Shown piece by piece: positions 38,551 through 50,881 of a DNA stretch of 64,000 nt (position 1 is its first letter; every line of letters begins with the position of its first letter). This DNA comes from Myoxocephalus aenaeus (Eukaryota > Chordata > Actinopteri > Perciformes > Cottidae). Under the pieces are notes generated by a model. That model saw nothing but the letters and a program-made list of their open reading frames with translations. It was not told the DNA's origin and did no database searches. The DNA is taken from the NCBI GenBank assembly GCA_038501785.1, contig JBAMJR010000195.1, forward strand, positions 4,044,501 to 4,108,500. Reading direction: 5' to 3'. The translations under genes were made by a program, and so were the position numbers.

Positions 38551-39368
38551 GCAGGCTTGAAAGTACAAGTTTATAAAGACACATGGAGAAAAATGTCTTA
38601 ATTAGCCTGCTGTAGCTCGTGGATATAAGATATACTCCTTTTAGCTGAGTGTCCACTGGCAGGTCCATGGGACCCCGAGTTGAAACTTTAAGGATAATTA
38701 TGGAGGCAGAAATAGAAAGTGGCGGTAGAGCTCTGTTGCTCTCGGTGGATCTTACCCGGTCTCACCCCAGATGTGATTCGTAGAGCAGGTAGAGCGCTGT
38801 GCATCTGGGAGGGGATGCTGGCTAGGGGCCAGATCCTCTTCAACCTCAGTTGGTCGGGCAGCTCAAGCCGGCATTGGAGAAAAGCCCCGGGGGTCATCTC
38901 TCCATCACAGTGTGATGGGGACCGAGAGCCGCTGAACCTCCCTCTAACTAGTGTTCTGCCCTTCAATGATGGATGGCACTTGAGGGAGTGGAATTGTACT
39001 GTATGGGTCTGACATGCATTTCCTTATTTCCAGTGAGTTACAGAGGAATGGAGTGGCGCTCGCTTTGAGGCGTCTCAAGATATCTCAGGATTCACTGCAG
39101 ATCAAGGACCTTGCAAACCCAATGAGGACTACATCCAGCGAAACTGTGAAGAAGTCATGTCTTCACTAAATGGAGAACAGCAGTGCTTTTTTTTTTTCTT
39201 CCACAAATTGAAATATCCTCCAGGTTTAAGGATCAATTCTTAATTTGCAGTTTTGTGTTAACATGGTATATATTGCAGTCAATATTCTACATGCCTTAAG
39301 CTAAAAGAGAAATTACTTGAATTTGTCTTGCTTAACCTGAGGGCCAAGGCATGTAACCGTGTTTTGCA

Positions 39369-39437
39369 TTTAAAGTGACATTCAGTATAACATGCACATT
39401 TACAAACAAACATTTGGCTTTCAAATGTCACTTTAAA
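39369..39437. repeat. 14-bp inverted repeat with 41-base loop
   Basis: TTTAAAGTGACATT (39369-39382) and AATGTCACTTTAAA (39424-39437) are exact reverse complements. Confidence 0.7.
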
Positions 39438-42400
39438 AGTCGTTTTCTGGCACATGCTATCCCTATCCCTAATCTCAAGACAAAAAGTAGAGTAATTGTG
39501 ACAGAATTTAGCACAATGGTGTAGCTTGTTTCCATCATCTCTGCTGGATCTCCGCTCTAATTAGAGCACGCTGTAAAGCGTTCATTGTGAGACTGTGACC
39601 GACTTCTTCGCTGGTTCCAAACTACGGAGCTATAACAGAGACGTACCGGTCTTAATGCAACTCCTTGGCCACAACCAAAGGTCCATTTTATTTCAGGCAA
39701 TTATACGATTTAGTTCACTTTCCCTGTGGCTATCTCCCTCTCAGATGGCCATGTTGCAAGGTCCCAACACTTGTCACTCATCTTGATGAGCTGTCTACTT
39801 TCAAACAGTATCTAGCCTGAAGACGAGGTACCCATCAAACACGCAGCCACCACAGGCACTGGAAAAACAGATGGCGAGTGCAGCCACTCTAATAAAAAAA
39901 AAAAAAAGCGACAGCAATGTTTACTCTTGTTGTGCATTTGCTCGGTGTCTCTTTTTTTGTCCTTTTCTTCCTGCTTTCCCACTTTATTGTTATTATTGCT
40001 ATGGCTCCTTTGCACTTGATAGCTCCCAATTTAGCTCACCACAAGCCACATTCACAAGGCACAAAAGGCATTGGCGGATATGCCCGACATTATTAAAAAA
40101 TCTCATTGAGAAGTCTCCAGATTTCAGCCATGCACACACAGGGTCACAGACAGACCCAGGCTGCTGCGCCGTTTACTTGACCCAATTTGCCCATTCATTA
40201 AATTTTCATTTCATCGGACCATAATGTAGTGGATGTCCTGTCTATTTATGCTATTTTAACGTGATGAAACATTTATATGGCTGTTTTCATGTCCCTTTGA
40301 CACGCCAGTTAGCACTGGAGTGCAGGTGTGGTCTTCGTTGGAGTAACCAAAATACTTGGCCTGCCAGTTACGCTCAAGTGGTCCCGCCTCTCCCCCACAT
40401 TTACTCCCACAACCGAGCAAATCTTAGGTCAACTGTGCTCTTGCGTTGGATTGTTATTTTTGTTGCAGGGGTTCCACAACATCAAAGGACATGAACATTG
40501 ACCCGTCTTAGCCATGTCGAAGCTTGTAAAAGTCAATCAAACACATGCAGCCGAACGCGGTGGATCAGTGGGGAACAACAGGGGAGGGTGGAATCACGCT
40601 GGCCTTAAAATCCGATATGATGACCCCCCCGCTGCCTTGTGTGTTTCTCTTTAAGTTCATATTTAAAGACAGAAAACTGCAGTTTCCTTTTAATAATGAT
40701 ATATTCAATCATGTTCTTGATTCAGTGTTATTTTTTAGTATTTTTTTCCCCTCACTTGCGGTAATCAAAGCCTTGTCAGAGGAGCTACCGCCTGGCAGAG
40801 GGTATGGACGGGTAGAGCAGCATTGGGAAATTGGCGCTGTTCTTTTCCTTTTTGCCTCTCTGCTACACAAAAGGCAATTTTCATATTTCATCATGTTATG
40901 AAATTCGAATTGTCCTGCTCCAAACACATGGCTGTATTGTTCAGAGAATTGCGGGTACAGGGCTTTCCATCTGACTGGTTTAGTATTTTGACTTTCCCAG
41001 ATAATTGTCAGTCATGCAGCGACTCTCCAGCTACAGTAAACGGTCAAACAAAGCTCGGCCTCTCCAGGGTTGTTATTTAACCGTTACATGGGCCGCTTAC
41101 ATGATTCTAAAGATCCGATTTTGTGAGATTACGCTGGTGTTTGTCCATACTTGGCATTCAAATGATGTGCCTCCTGTGACTGTGATAATAATAAACACAG
41201 ATTTAAATAATACAGTTATCTCTTCATAGCATGTGGGCTGATATTTGCATTTTGCCTGGAATGCACCCGGACTGCATTGCACTCTGATAGCAACCTGAGG
41301 CTGACCACTTGATTTCTGGTTTGAGGATATGATGTATGATCGCATGATAAGTTGTCCTGGAACAACCATGGCCATAGGCAAGGCTATACAGCACACCAGA
41401 CATACAACACATGTTGAGACTGACACCACAGAGTAAAACAACTCTTTCAAAGTGTGTTCTTCGTTTAATTTCTATCTCCTAATACCAGCATGCGTTAGCT
41501 CCCCCTAGTTCACCACCTATGTTCCACATTGCACACTGACTTTGTAAATCAAAGCCCGAATTAGCGAGCAGATAACATCTTGATCGAAAGGGGAAGGAAA
41601 ACGACAACAAATGGATCATGGAAGACATCCGTTTTACATGTCAATGAGATCAATGAGTGAAAGATAGTGAGCATCAAAGTGGTGCATAGGAATTAACTCC
41701 AGGTGTCCTGCGAGGAAAACAATTCCCTCTTTGATAATTAGAGCTGTAGATCACATATAAGGGAGACTTTGATTTTAGTATTGATGAAAAGGAAATTGCA
41801 GATGAATTGTAGCCACATTATTACGTGCGATTTGAACATAGAAACAGTTAAATCCAGTCAACATATTGGGACATGTATCACCTCTCTCTTGGTTTTAAAA
41901 CAACAACAAAAAGAAGAAGCATTTTCTACAAAAATTCTACAAATTTGTAGTGTGTTAAGTGGAGGCTCTTACAGGCAGACTATTATGTGGGCGACAAATA
42001 AAGATAAAACACAACAGTAACATATTGCGACCCGAGTAGAAAAGCCCATTACAGTAAGTGTTTCGTGGAAAATTCGGTTCTAGAAAATAAACAGCTTAAA
42101 TGCGACGGACATTTTAACAGTAAGACTGAGTGTTTCCTTTTCTGCTGTTGCAAAATGAAACATCACCTACCTGCTGGTAACGAGGCCATGGAGCCCTGCC
42201 ACTGTGCTAGGAAGAGGCCACAGAGTGCAAATGTGAAAGCCCAAAGCAGGAAGGAAGCTTCAAAGGCAGGGACCAAGAAAGAGACATTCAGAGATTGAGA
42301 AGAAAGAGCATTTGGGTGTGAGACAGGAATAGACAAGTGACTCTTCAAGTAAATGTCACAATAATCAGAGAAGGTTTGGGCAATAAAACGGTCTGTCTAA

Positions 42401-43559
42401 TTATCATGACTATACTTTTCATTAAATCCGTCATAAACTTCACAAAAAAAGTATTTTTGGTATTCTTCTTTTTCTTCTCTAAGCTCCATCTTTACTTTCC
42501 ACCTCAGCGCTGTCTCCAATTATCAAGCCAAATAAAGTCTTGCATGTTTATTAGCTAATCTGCTCCAGGAGCCCGACTTCTGCTTCCACTCACTGAAGTG
42601 AGCGGGAGCCGAGTCAATCAAGACGTTCGGCTAGAAATGTGTTCTTAACATTTTCTGACCGAGTTTGGTTAAGCTTCCTTGACCTGTGCAGAATCTGTAA
42701 TGGAGTTACACTTTGTGGCTCCAAAGAGAAAGAAAGAACATCAGCCTATTGAGCGTCCAGTCACAACCCCCGTGCCACAGGGATTTAGTCTACATTTCTT
42801 TGAGCTTTTCTAATTAAATTGCACAGAAAACTGAATGGGAAATGTGTGGTTTCCTATTTCAGGAGTGAGAGAAAGAGAAGAGGGAGCAAAGTGGGCGTAA
42901 ATGTAATTATGCAAGCAGGTTATCACATATGATAAGATTAGAGAATTTGGTAACCCTTTACCTCTGTTTCCCAATAAACCTATGATGGCGGAAGTGTCTA
43001 TGCAGTATATCCCTCATTATTCACGCTTACATGCTGTTATTGTATAAAACCTACATTTTCAATCGTATTTACATCATACTGAACATGTGTATTGAGTAGT
43101 GGGTCTGTATTTTAATACTAATCAGCATCCCTGTGTTTAGTATTACACCCTACATCAACTACGGAGCTGCCCGCAATGACGATTTAAATGAGCAGCAATA
43201 AAATACCTGCATTGGCCCGAAGAACAAATGCACATTTTTAAATTGAAGCAATGATGTCTAACTAATGTCTTTCAAACTCAACATGCACATTCTGCTCCCC
43301 CGAAGCCCTCTCTGCATGAATATGAGATTGAATACAGCATATAGAGTACTGCTATTTATTATCCAGGCTGACTGCTCGAATAAAAGATTCAAGCAAAACG
43401 ATGTAGGCATCGTTTCTTCTCAAGCCGACATTAACTTGAGGAACAGGAGATCTCTGTTGAAGACATTCTGGGCTGTAGGTTGTGTAATGTTTTAATGCAA
43501 TGGAGAGCCCGGTCATCTGGGGACCAACCCTCTACTTATTTGTCAACGAGCGGTTCCAT

Positions 43560-44135
43560 TTACTTACTGCAAAAACTAAACTGATATTACTTATAATGCG
43601 TCATTATCTGCTTATAGCACTGCATATTTATATACATGTATGTATACATTAACATGAATCATAGCACACTTTAAAGCATTTTATACTGACTTATAGGATC
43701 AAGTATCATACTACATCATAAGTGATGGTCTCAACAACATTTTTTGAGTGTATTATTAAGTGTATTATAAATCTGAGCTGTAATACATTATAATCGTTTT
43801 ATAATGCATTATAATATCTGTTATAATGCATTCTAATGTTATAAATGGTCATTGTTTGATAAGAATATATATTTTTGACTTTACTTAAAGCAAACAATGA
43901 CCACTTAGAGTAGTTTATAATTACATTATGATGCATTTAAATGCATTACATCTAAGAGGATTATAATACACTGTGATCCTTGCTAAAGTCTCCAGCAGTT
44001 ATAAATAATTGTGAAATTTGAATTTATAGGTGATCATATTGCTTTGTAATGTATGATTATTGTTATTAAGCATTATGAAAATGTAAGTACTTATAAGCCA
44101 TTATGAGTATGTTTATAAAAAGGCACAGAAAGTGT
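43560..44135. mobile_element. Palindromic AT-rich element with TTATAATGCATTATAA-type motifs
   Basis: Multiple copies of TTATAATGCATTATAA-like motifs occur on the left side (about 43780-43830), with related ATTATGATGCATTTAAATGC on the right. The central arms TGGTCATTGTTTG (about 43845) and CAAACAATGACCA (about 43890) are exact reverse complements around an AT-rich loop. This layout is typical of non-autonomous fold-back DNA elements in fish. The outer ends are not sharply defined and no coding sequence is present. Confidence 0.5.
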
Positions 44136-44194
44136 TAGTCAACTATGTCAACTGAAGAATGCTAATGAACCTGGACTTGTATGATAATCATGAA

Positions 44195-44196
<2 letters not shown>

Positions 44197-44248
<52 letters not shown>
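44197..44248. repeat. (TA)n microsatellite
   Basis: About 26 AT units directly between the two palindromic elements. Confidence 0.97.
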
Positions 44249-44250
<2 letters not shown>

Positions 44251-44527
44251 AATGTGTGTTATTTCTTTTTTTTGCATTGGCAGCTGCTGCAGATCAATAT
44301 TGTGTTGTCAAGGTTCAGAATGCAATTTCCAGCCAGTAATTGGCCAGCAAGCCAAACATATTGTTGTGGGCAGAGGCATGAAGCTGTTCTCCACACAAGC
44401 ATTTCACAAACACCTCTGTGCACCGGCAGAGGAACGATTATATTACTTACAAAAGCAACTACATCATCATTTACAGCCATTTCCTGCCTGTCCTCCAACC
44501 AATGTTCTGAATCTATTTCTATCTGGA

Positions 44528-44678
44528 GATGCCTTTTGCATGTCACAGTTTGACAAAGCCTTAGTGTTGGTTGACATATCACACCGCATATCAACTTCTC
44601 AATTGGAGGAGCTGGTGCATAACGTGATCTGTCAGCAGGTGCTAAGGCTTTGTCAAAGGCAGTGATACAAAAGGCAGT
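44528..44678. repeat. Imperfect palindrome of about 150 bp
   Basis: The left arm (from TGCCTTTTGCATGTCACAG through TTTGACAAAGCCTTAG) pairs with the right arm (CTAAGGCTTTGTCAAAGGC through ACAAAAGGCA). The centre is at TCTCAATTGGAGG near 44603. The pairing is interrupted but runs the full length of both arms. It could be a small MITE or a hairpin precursor. There are no clear flanking duplications. Confidence 0.6.
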
Positions 44679-44874
44679 CTTCGAATAAAAGGAACTGTAA
44701 GACAAAAATGGTGGACGGTGAGAGAACTGACAGGAGGTGTACCATCACCCACTGAACCATCGACAGCGGCTTCTCCTGACGTGCCTCCGGCCGACATGTC
44801 CACTCATCAGCCTTTGTCAGCGAGAGGCTCGCCTGCTGAGGAAGTTGCCGGGATTCAGACCTCACAGAATCTGA

Positions 44875-44950
44875 ATGCCGGGATGAGAATTGGTATTGTG
44901 AGTTTGAGGCATGGGCCTTAAACTCACAATACCAATTCTCATCCCGGCAT
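44875..44950. repeat. Near-perfect 36-bp inverted repeat with 4-base loop
   Basis: The left arm 44875-44910 begins ATGCCGGGATGAGAATTGG and the right arm 44915-44950 ends CCAATTCTCATCCCGGCAT. 35 of 36 positions pair and the outer 31 are perfect. The loop is ATGG. The flanks do not pair. Confidence 0.9.
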
Positions 44951-47900
44951 CATCTTCCGTGGAGACGAGAGCTGATTAACCTGATAAACCGAAAGATATA
45001 ACCATTTATACTTGGAGACCAAACAGAGATAGAATGATCCCCATGGCGGTGTAAAGCGAGGGTGTTTTTCTAAATCGTTGAAAATAAACTTTTCCAACAA
45101 AGCAGGCGATGCTGTGTATGTGAACCGTTGTACACAAAGCACGCTGCATTAAATATATGCGCACCAACCATCTACAGAATACCGCCGCAGTATTGTAACT
45201 AAATGGTGAAGTGCAGCCTTATCTCACATGCCACATCCTCTATTGGCGAGGTGACAAATCCTTCGAGCCGAGGCATTCTAATTTTGCTCGTGAGATGTGA
45301 AAGAGCGCTTCTGAGGTTACAAGCTCCGCCATTGTTCTTTTGCATTCCATAACAATGAGCAAGGAAATGTGCACGTCAACACTATGTTTGCGTGCTTGTG
45401 GCAAAGTTTCCCTCTGTTAAAAATGCTCCCCTCTGGAGGAAACAAAAAAAAGACTTCTTTTTTTTTTTTTTTTGGTAGCTTCTGCTTACTGTGAGAAACT
45501 GTTCTGAACACTTGAATAACAAGACTTGACATGTCATAGCTAAAGAAATGCAATACAAAACCCCGGTTTCTTGTTGTTTTTCTTCACAGAGCGCGACAGC
45601 CACCGAATGCATTCACACCCAGTTATTACACTGATAGTCAGCACCAGACTCTAATATCGCCTCAGATGTGAGATGCTTCCTCTTTTTCCTTTGGTTTCTT
45701 GGAACATTTTAGTCATTTACCACAGAAGCCGTTTGCAGGGACCTCAAATATACCATTAATATCACTCACGACCCTCCCGAACGATAGTAGCAGTTTTTCC
45801 CACGTTATCCCTCTATGAGCTGTGGGTCTCTCATATATTTGTTCGCCATCGATCATAGCGGTGTGCCGCGCACGCTGGAAAGCAGCCGGTGGGGGGAGGC
45901 AGCATTTGCAATCAAACAGAGAGGAGCAGTGTGAAATCTCAGGAAGAGGCAGCTTCCCCCCATGCCCGTGGGCAGGGGATCAGACGATGAGGAAGCCTGC
46001 CTCAGACACTCAACACCTCCCACTGGCACCCTGATGCAAGCAGCGTGCAAACCCACCCCTCACATGTATCTGTCAGCCGGGGGGTGGGTGGGGTTAAGCT
46101 CTGTGTACCCCGACTCTGTGACTGCACTGTGGAGTGCGTGTTATGCTACTGCAGTGGCGCTGCTTTTAGAAGCCCTGTAAAGGTTCACTCGTTGATGTGG
46201 TACTGAAGGTGGCTTGAAGGTTTTTCTTCTTTTTTTTTTTTACACCGCCCTTTTTTTTCACGATATTGCTTTAAGCAAGCAGATGGGTCTGACCTAATAT
46301 AAAAAGGAGAAAGCTACAGGTGCAATCTATCGCCAAGTCTAGAGGAAAGGAATTCTGCTGTGCAGAGTCATAAACGTCTTTGAGTCACTGCTCTTCAAAA
46401 CCAAATCACAAGCTTGCTATATCCAGTCAGCCTATTCCAGCCACTGGCATAATAGTGCTGTGGTTTCCCCATCTGTCCTCCATTGTCCACCTTGGCTGTC
46501 CATCCATGACATACAAGACTATAGTGTTTAAAGGGTTTGTTCCAGACTGTGAGCAGACTTATTTCAGGTATAGGTACAGTACAGGAGAAAGCAGGCTTGA
46601 GTGGGTGAGAAAATACCAATTTTCCCACCTTGCCTTTGGCTGCTCCTTTCACCCCGGTGTTGACTCATCTTGCTTCCTCATGTCCGACCAAATATTCGCA
46701 CAATGGTCGTTTCAGCTCAGTGTGGGAGTGTGTTTTGATTGCGCAGAACAGACGGAATTCGGCCCCACTGAAAGTGGGCACCACAGCTACAGATGGCTAA
46801 TAGCCACAGCTAAAGGCAGACACAAAAGTCTAATTTATCAGTATTGATTTCTAGTGCGAGCCAATGTAAAAACATGTACTTTCACAAATGACACAGTCTA
46901 TCACATGCCACAGGACAACCAATTCATCATTATTACATGTTTTGTGAGTTGACTTGTGGGACTGGAAATTACATGCACTGTAGAACGCTAATGACAGCAT
47001 GCAGCTACAATTACTCCAACACGACAAGTTGCGGTAAATATAGACCTCTCATTTGTTAACTTGTCTATTCAGAACAGACAATATGTCAGAGCTCCTTTAT
47101 AAATACAACCATATAACCTTTTGATGAAAAACTAGCAGACAAGGTAATGGCCAACTAAAATAGCTGACATTAGAGCATCTATGTTCTCTGTTGATGACGA
47201 GCGATATGCGCTTTGGCACTGTCGGAAGAAAATGGAAGACTTTGGCATGCTAGACGGCGTATTTAGCTGTCATTGTTGATTTTCTGGCCCCTGATTATGA
47301 TGAGCATGGTTCAGAATGTGCTTTAATTCCTGTCAGTGGTGCACAACATCATTTTGCATTACATGCTTTCTTTCAGCTGGCATTTCATTACATTAGGTCC
47401 AAATTATATTTTCTAAAAACACAGTCGCCCTAAAGTCAATTACCAACCTGACAGTCCTTGAGGATGTGGCAACCAGTGTTAACCTTTATGTCTTTTATAC
47501 CGTGAGATTGAATGAGTTAAAAGAGAGATGACACATTAAACGGGCAGACGTGGGACATTGCTGGCTAACCGTTGTATGGACTCTGTGCATAAGCCTTTTC
47601 ATATGCACACATACACTGGCAATGTCTTATTTATAAAAGTAAGAAAAATGCCCAGCTGTGGGACACAAAGTTTTTAAGATAAACATGTGTAAATGTACCT
47701 TTTTCTTCCTCCCCCGCACACAGATTTTTTAGTCGTGGAGCGACGCAGACTTTTACACTGGGGCTCTTGGTGTGGCATAAACCTCCTGGAAGCTGTGGAG
47801 AGGTTTTAATCAAGTGTGAAATCCTTTTGGAGTAGATGCCTGCACGACTGTGCTTGTGCTTAGAAGCGTACTCCTCAACCCTCTCCCCCAACTCTCTTCC

Positions 47901-49787
47901 CATGAACATCTTTTGTATCAAGAGTCCACTCCGCTGCAGTGATGCATACAGACAGCGCTCTTAGCAGAGCTGAGAAAATGAAACTCCAATCATCATGCAT
48001 GAGGCAGCGCACACAGGCACACTCTTGCCTTGTCTTTTTCTTTGAGCTCCGAATTCGGGTTTCGTTCGGTTTGTTAATCAGGCATAAAAGTGTCGTTCAT
48101 TCATTTGAAAAGAATCATTGACATTGGCTTTGTAAACAGAGAGCAGAATTTGCCACTTAAGCATAATGATATAATTAAACGAGATAAAGGCAGAGCGTTG
48201 CTCAACTGTAAAGTAAACGTATTAACCCTAAACATCTTGCGTTTCGGATTATTGGAACAATGAGATTAACGGCAACAATAGATTGAGCTATGCGTTCTTT
48301 AATAAACAATGGGACAATTGTATATGGCTTACCCATGGGAAATGAGCATTCTAGACATAAATAAGGAAAATGAGAGAAAATACCGTCCACTGCTTTTTAT
48401 TGAGCAGTTTAAAATGGTCAAATCATACCTCGCCATCGCACAATTATTTTTCCGTCGTCAAGAAGTCTTTTGTGGCATAATTATCTATAGCCACTGGTCA
48501 CGAGGACAATACTGACGATGCTGCGTCTCATTGGCTTACTGTCAAGGTGGCATTCGCTCCACTAGTTGTGAACCCTCACTACTGCCTCTGATACGTCATC
48601 TATCGTGGTTGCATCATTCGCATGCAGCAACGTCTCCCAGCTCTGCGCGTACGGCATCGGGCCCTCCGCTTTCCCGCCGAATACATTCACTTTCGTTAGC
48701 ACAACGTCCCATAGCCACGGAGAACAAGAAGTCTGTGATGAACGTTGTTCTTTGGCGGCGCAGACAGCGTCGGGGCTTTACAGTAATGCATTCATCACGG
48801 CAATCAAAAGTTTACACCAGGGTTGACGGCTCAGACTCACAGATCTTCGTTGTCTGCTGTCCTCCTCACAGACATTGATTTGTCTGTCCTAGTCTGAGTC
48901 TGAAGGGATAACTAAGATAAATTGAGTGGTATTTCCATTCAATCCGGGCTGTGTGTTTAGCTTGTCAACAGGTGGGCTGCTTAACAAGTCTATTAGCTGC
49001 CAGCTGCACATTTCTGGTAAACAAATCCATGGGTTCTTCGGTGCCGTTTTGCTCTCAGAAACCGTGTCAGACTCTTGAGTGATCATTGAAGCAAACTCAT
49101 TTCAGAGCTTTCACAGCTTGTACATTTAAATGAGGTCACTGGGTCGTGGACCCATTTATTTAATTAGGGACAGTTGAATAAAAAATGGATGATAATCAAG
49201 GGCAGGGAACTCATTTCAGCACTGTCAATCAATAACTCATCCTGCAATGGCTTTGCCCAAAGGAATTCAGCCATCGCCCTTTTAACCGAACACTGTTTAT
49301 CTACAGCATGTGTGTCCGTCGTATTTCTTCATTCTCACTGCCTTTTTTTTATGTTGACACATACTGGAAGCATCATTTACAGCATACAAATTGCACGTTA
49401 CAGAGGTCAATACATTTCCTCTATTGAACGTGTTAACAATACAGTGATTTATGACAAAACGTACCAGACAAACTGCAGTTGGATACTTCTAAACGACTTG
49501 GACACAGGACGCCATCTCCCGAATGCATCACATCAGCTAGTGGACTACACACACAGTAGTGCTCATTACACAGTGCATAGCAACAGCTACATAGCAACTG
49601 CTGCTGACTGCTTAGCAACAGCTGCAAAGACATCAAGGAGGAGGGGGGTGGGGGGGTCTCGTGGCGTGTTTCGGATGACACCATTTCTGTTCACAAATGC
49701 CTTTTTACAACTTTATTTTTTAATGGATGTTGATGTTTATCACTGAAGCTCTTTCTGATGGTGCCGTTTCCTCCCTCCTGCCCTCAG

Positions 49788-50158
49788 ATATCCGCTCCCT
49801 CCCTGATGTGGCAATGACCGGAAACTGTACAACCGAGTGCAGCGAATTGGGCCACTCGGACGCCTGCTGGATGCCCGGGCATCCCTCCCCCGTACGCAAG
49901 ACCAGGAACCCCCCGAAACTCTCCACCTTCGTGCCTTACCAGGAGAGAGGGAGCCTGGGTCGCCTGGCTAACGGGAGCGCCAGGCTGGGTGGCGAGGAGC
50001 ACCGGTCGCGCCTTCCGCCCTCCCGCAGTGCCTATTCCAACAGCGGTCACGACGCCAGTCAGGACTGCCCCTTAGAGGAGATGCCCCTGAGCGTGGCCTC
50101 GGAGTTCCCGCCCACCTCCCCTTCTGCCCACACTCCAAAAAGAGAAATCTACCTGTGA
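49788..50158 (+). CDS. pcdh1: Protocadherin-1, last coding exon with C-terminus
   Basis: After acceptor CTGCCCTCAG the exon completes a split aspartate codon and reads IRSLPDVAMTGNCTTECSEL, then GHSDACWMPG (cysteine/tryptophan block at 49826-49876). It continues as KLSTFVPYQERG and ends KREIYL before TGA (50156-50158). The C-x3-C...GHSDxCWMP block is shared by all delta-1 protocadherins. VAMTG, KLSTFVPYQxRG and the KREIYL end fit PCDH1 better than PCDH7, which as I recall has VALTG, KLSTFMPxxERG and RREVYL. With the preceding exon it gives the last 196 residues of the protein. The end Ile-Tyr-Leu fits a class II PDZ ligand (hydrophobic-x-hydrophobic), so a scaffold partner is plausible but inferred. 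The exon is GC-rich compared with its surroundings and shows no break. Confidence 0.9.
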
Positions 50159-50827
50159 GGAATATCGTCATCTGAATGAAGGAAAGATGCACCCACTTCA
50201 GGAGGAGAAACAGGCTGTCCACATGCTAAAGCCAATGCCCGTTTTGTAGGTAACAATAGGCTGTGACTCATTCAACCACTGGCATGAACACTTGCTTTTT
50301 GTCATTTCCTTCTTAAATTATTAATTTATTAGCATATTTATTGAGAATTCCACAAAGTTAATTGATGCACTCACTCATTTATTTATACAAAATCCTGAAG
50401 GATACGATTCTAACAGATCAAAAGGAAATGCAGATGGTAATTGCTACTTTAGTAGTGACTAATTATTGTTGTAGTTAGCCAAGTCCCATTCTGTGAAGTG
50501 ATCTCTTGAATTTGAAAGTTGTGATCAGTGCTCTTGTGCCATTATTAGATATAATTTAATAGACAGCTAGTCAGGCCCTATCAGAAGGCATAACACTTTT
50601 GACTAACAATCAAATGAAACGGTCTATCTTAATGTACAGTGCTGTAAATACATTTCAATGGTGTGTTCTACATATATTTTTGTCTGGCATAAGATGAAGA
50701 AAAAAAATAAGAAAAAAAAGAATTTTTACATATTTGAGCTTTTCTTTGCTGCTGCTGTTTAAACTTGATCGAAACCATCTCCAGAAGTGGAGCTATAGAT
50801 TTTGTGGAAGGCATTTATCCGCGCTTC

Positions 50828-50881
50828 ACAATCACACACGCACACACACAGACACACACACACACACAGACACACACACAC
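50828..50881. repeat. (CA)n with GACA interruptions
   Basis: CA repeat interrupted by CAGACA units, inside the pcdh1 3' UTR. Confidence 0.95.

Larger units (their letters stand above)
32150..49787 (+). other. Phase-1 intron of pcdh1, 17.6 kb
   Basis: It runs from donor GTACGC to acceptor CTCCCTCCTGCCCTCAG. The join restores an aspartate codon and a continuous protocadherin tail, so no exon is missing between the two. The intron holds several (GT)n and (TA)n tracts, a teleost interspersed repeat with three tandem YY1-like motifs (about 34460-34950) and palindromic elements (about 43560-44680). It also has a near-perfect hairpin (44875-44950) and some GC-richer open frames without recognised homology (36669-37199, 38719-39012, 48531-48878). 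The rest is unique sequence in which I see nothing specific. Confidence 0.85.

Noticed and set aside
46380..46847. 155-codon open frame in the large intron
   Set aside because: No motif or splice pattern was found and the residues look random. Not enough support for a gene.
49174..49746. 190-codon open frame just before the last pcdh1 exon
   Set aside because: No family resemblance. It lies in the intron and is not in the frame or phase of pcdh1. The composition looks random.
32150..49787. A missing exon between the two pcdh1 exons
   Set aside because: The phase-1 junction restores an aspartate codon and a tail that is continuous with other delta-1 protocadherins, so nothing is missing.
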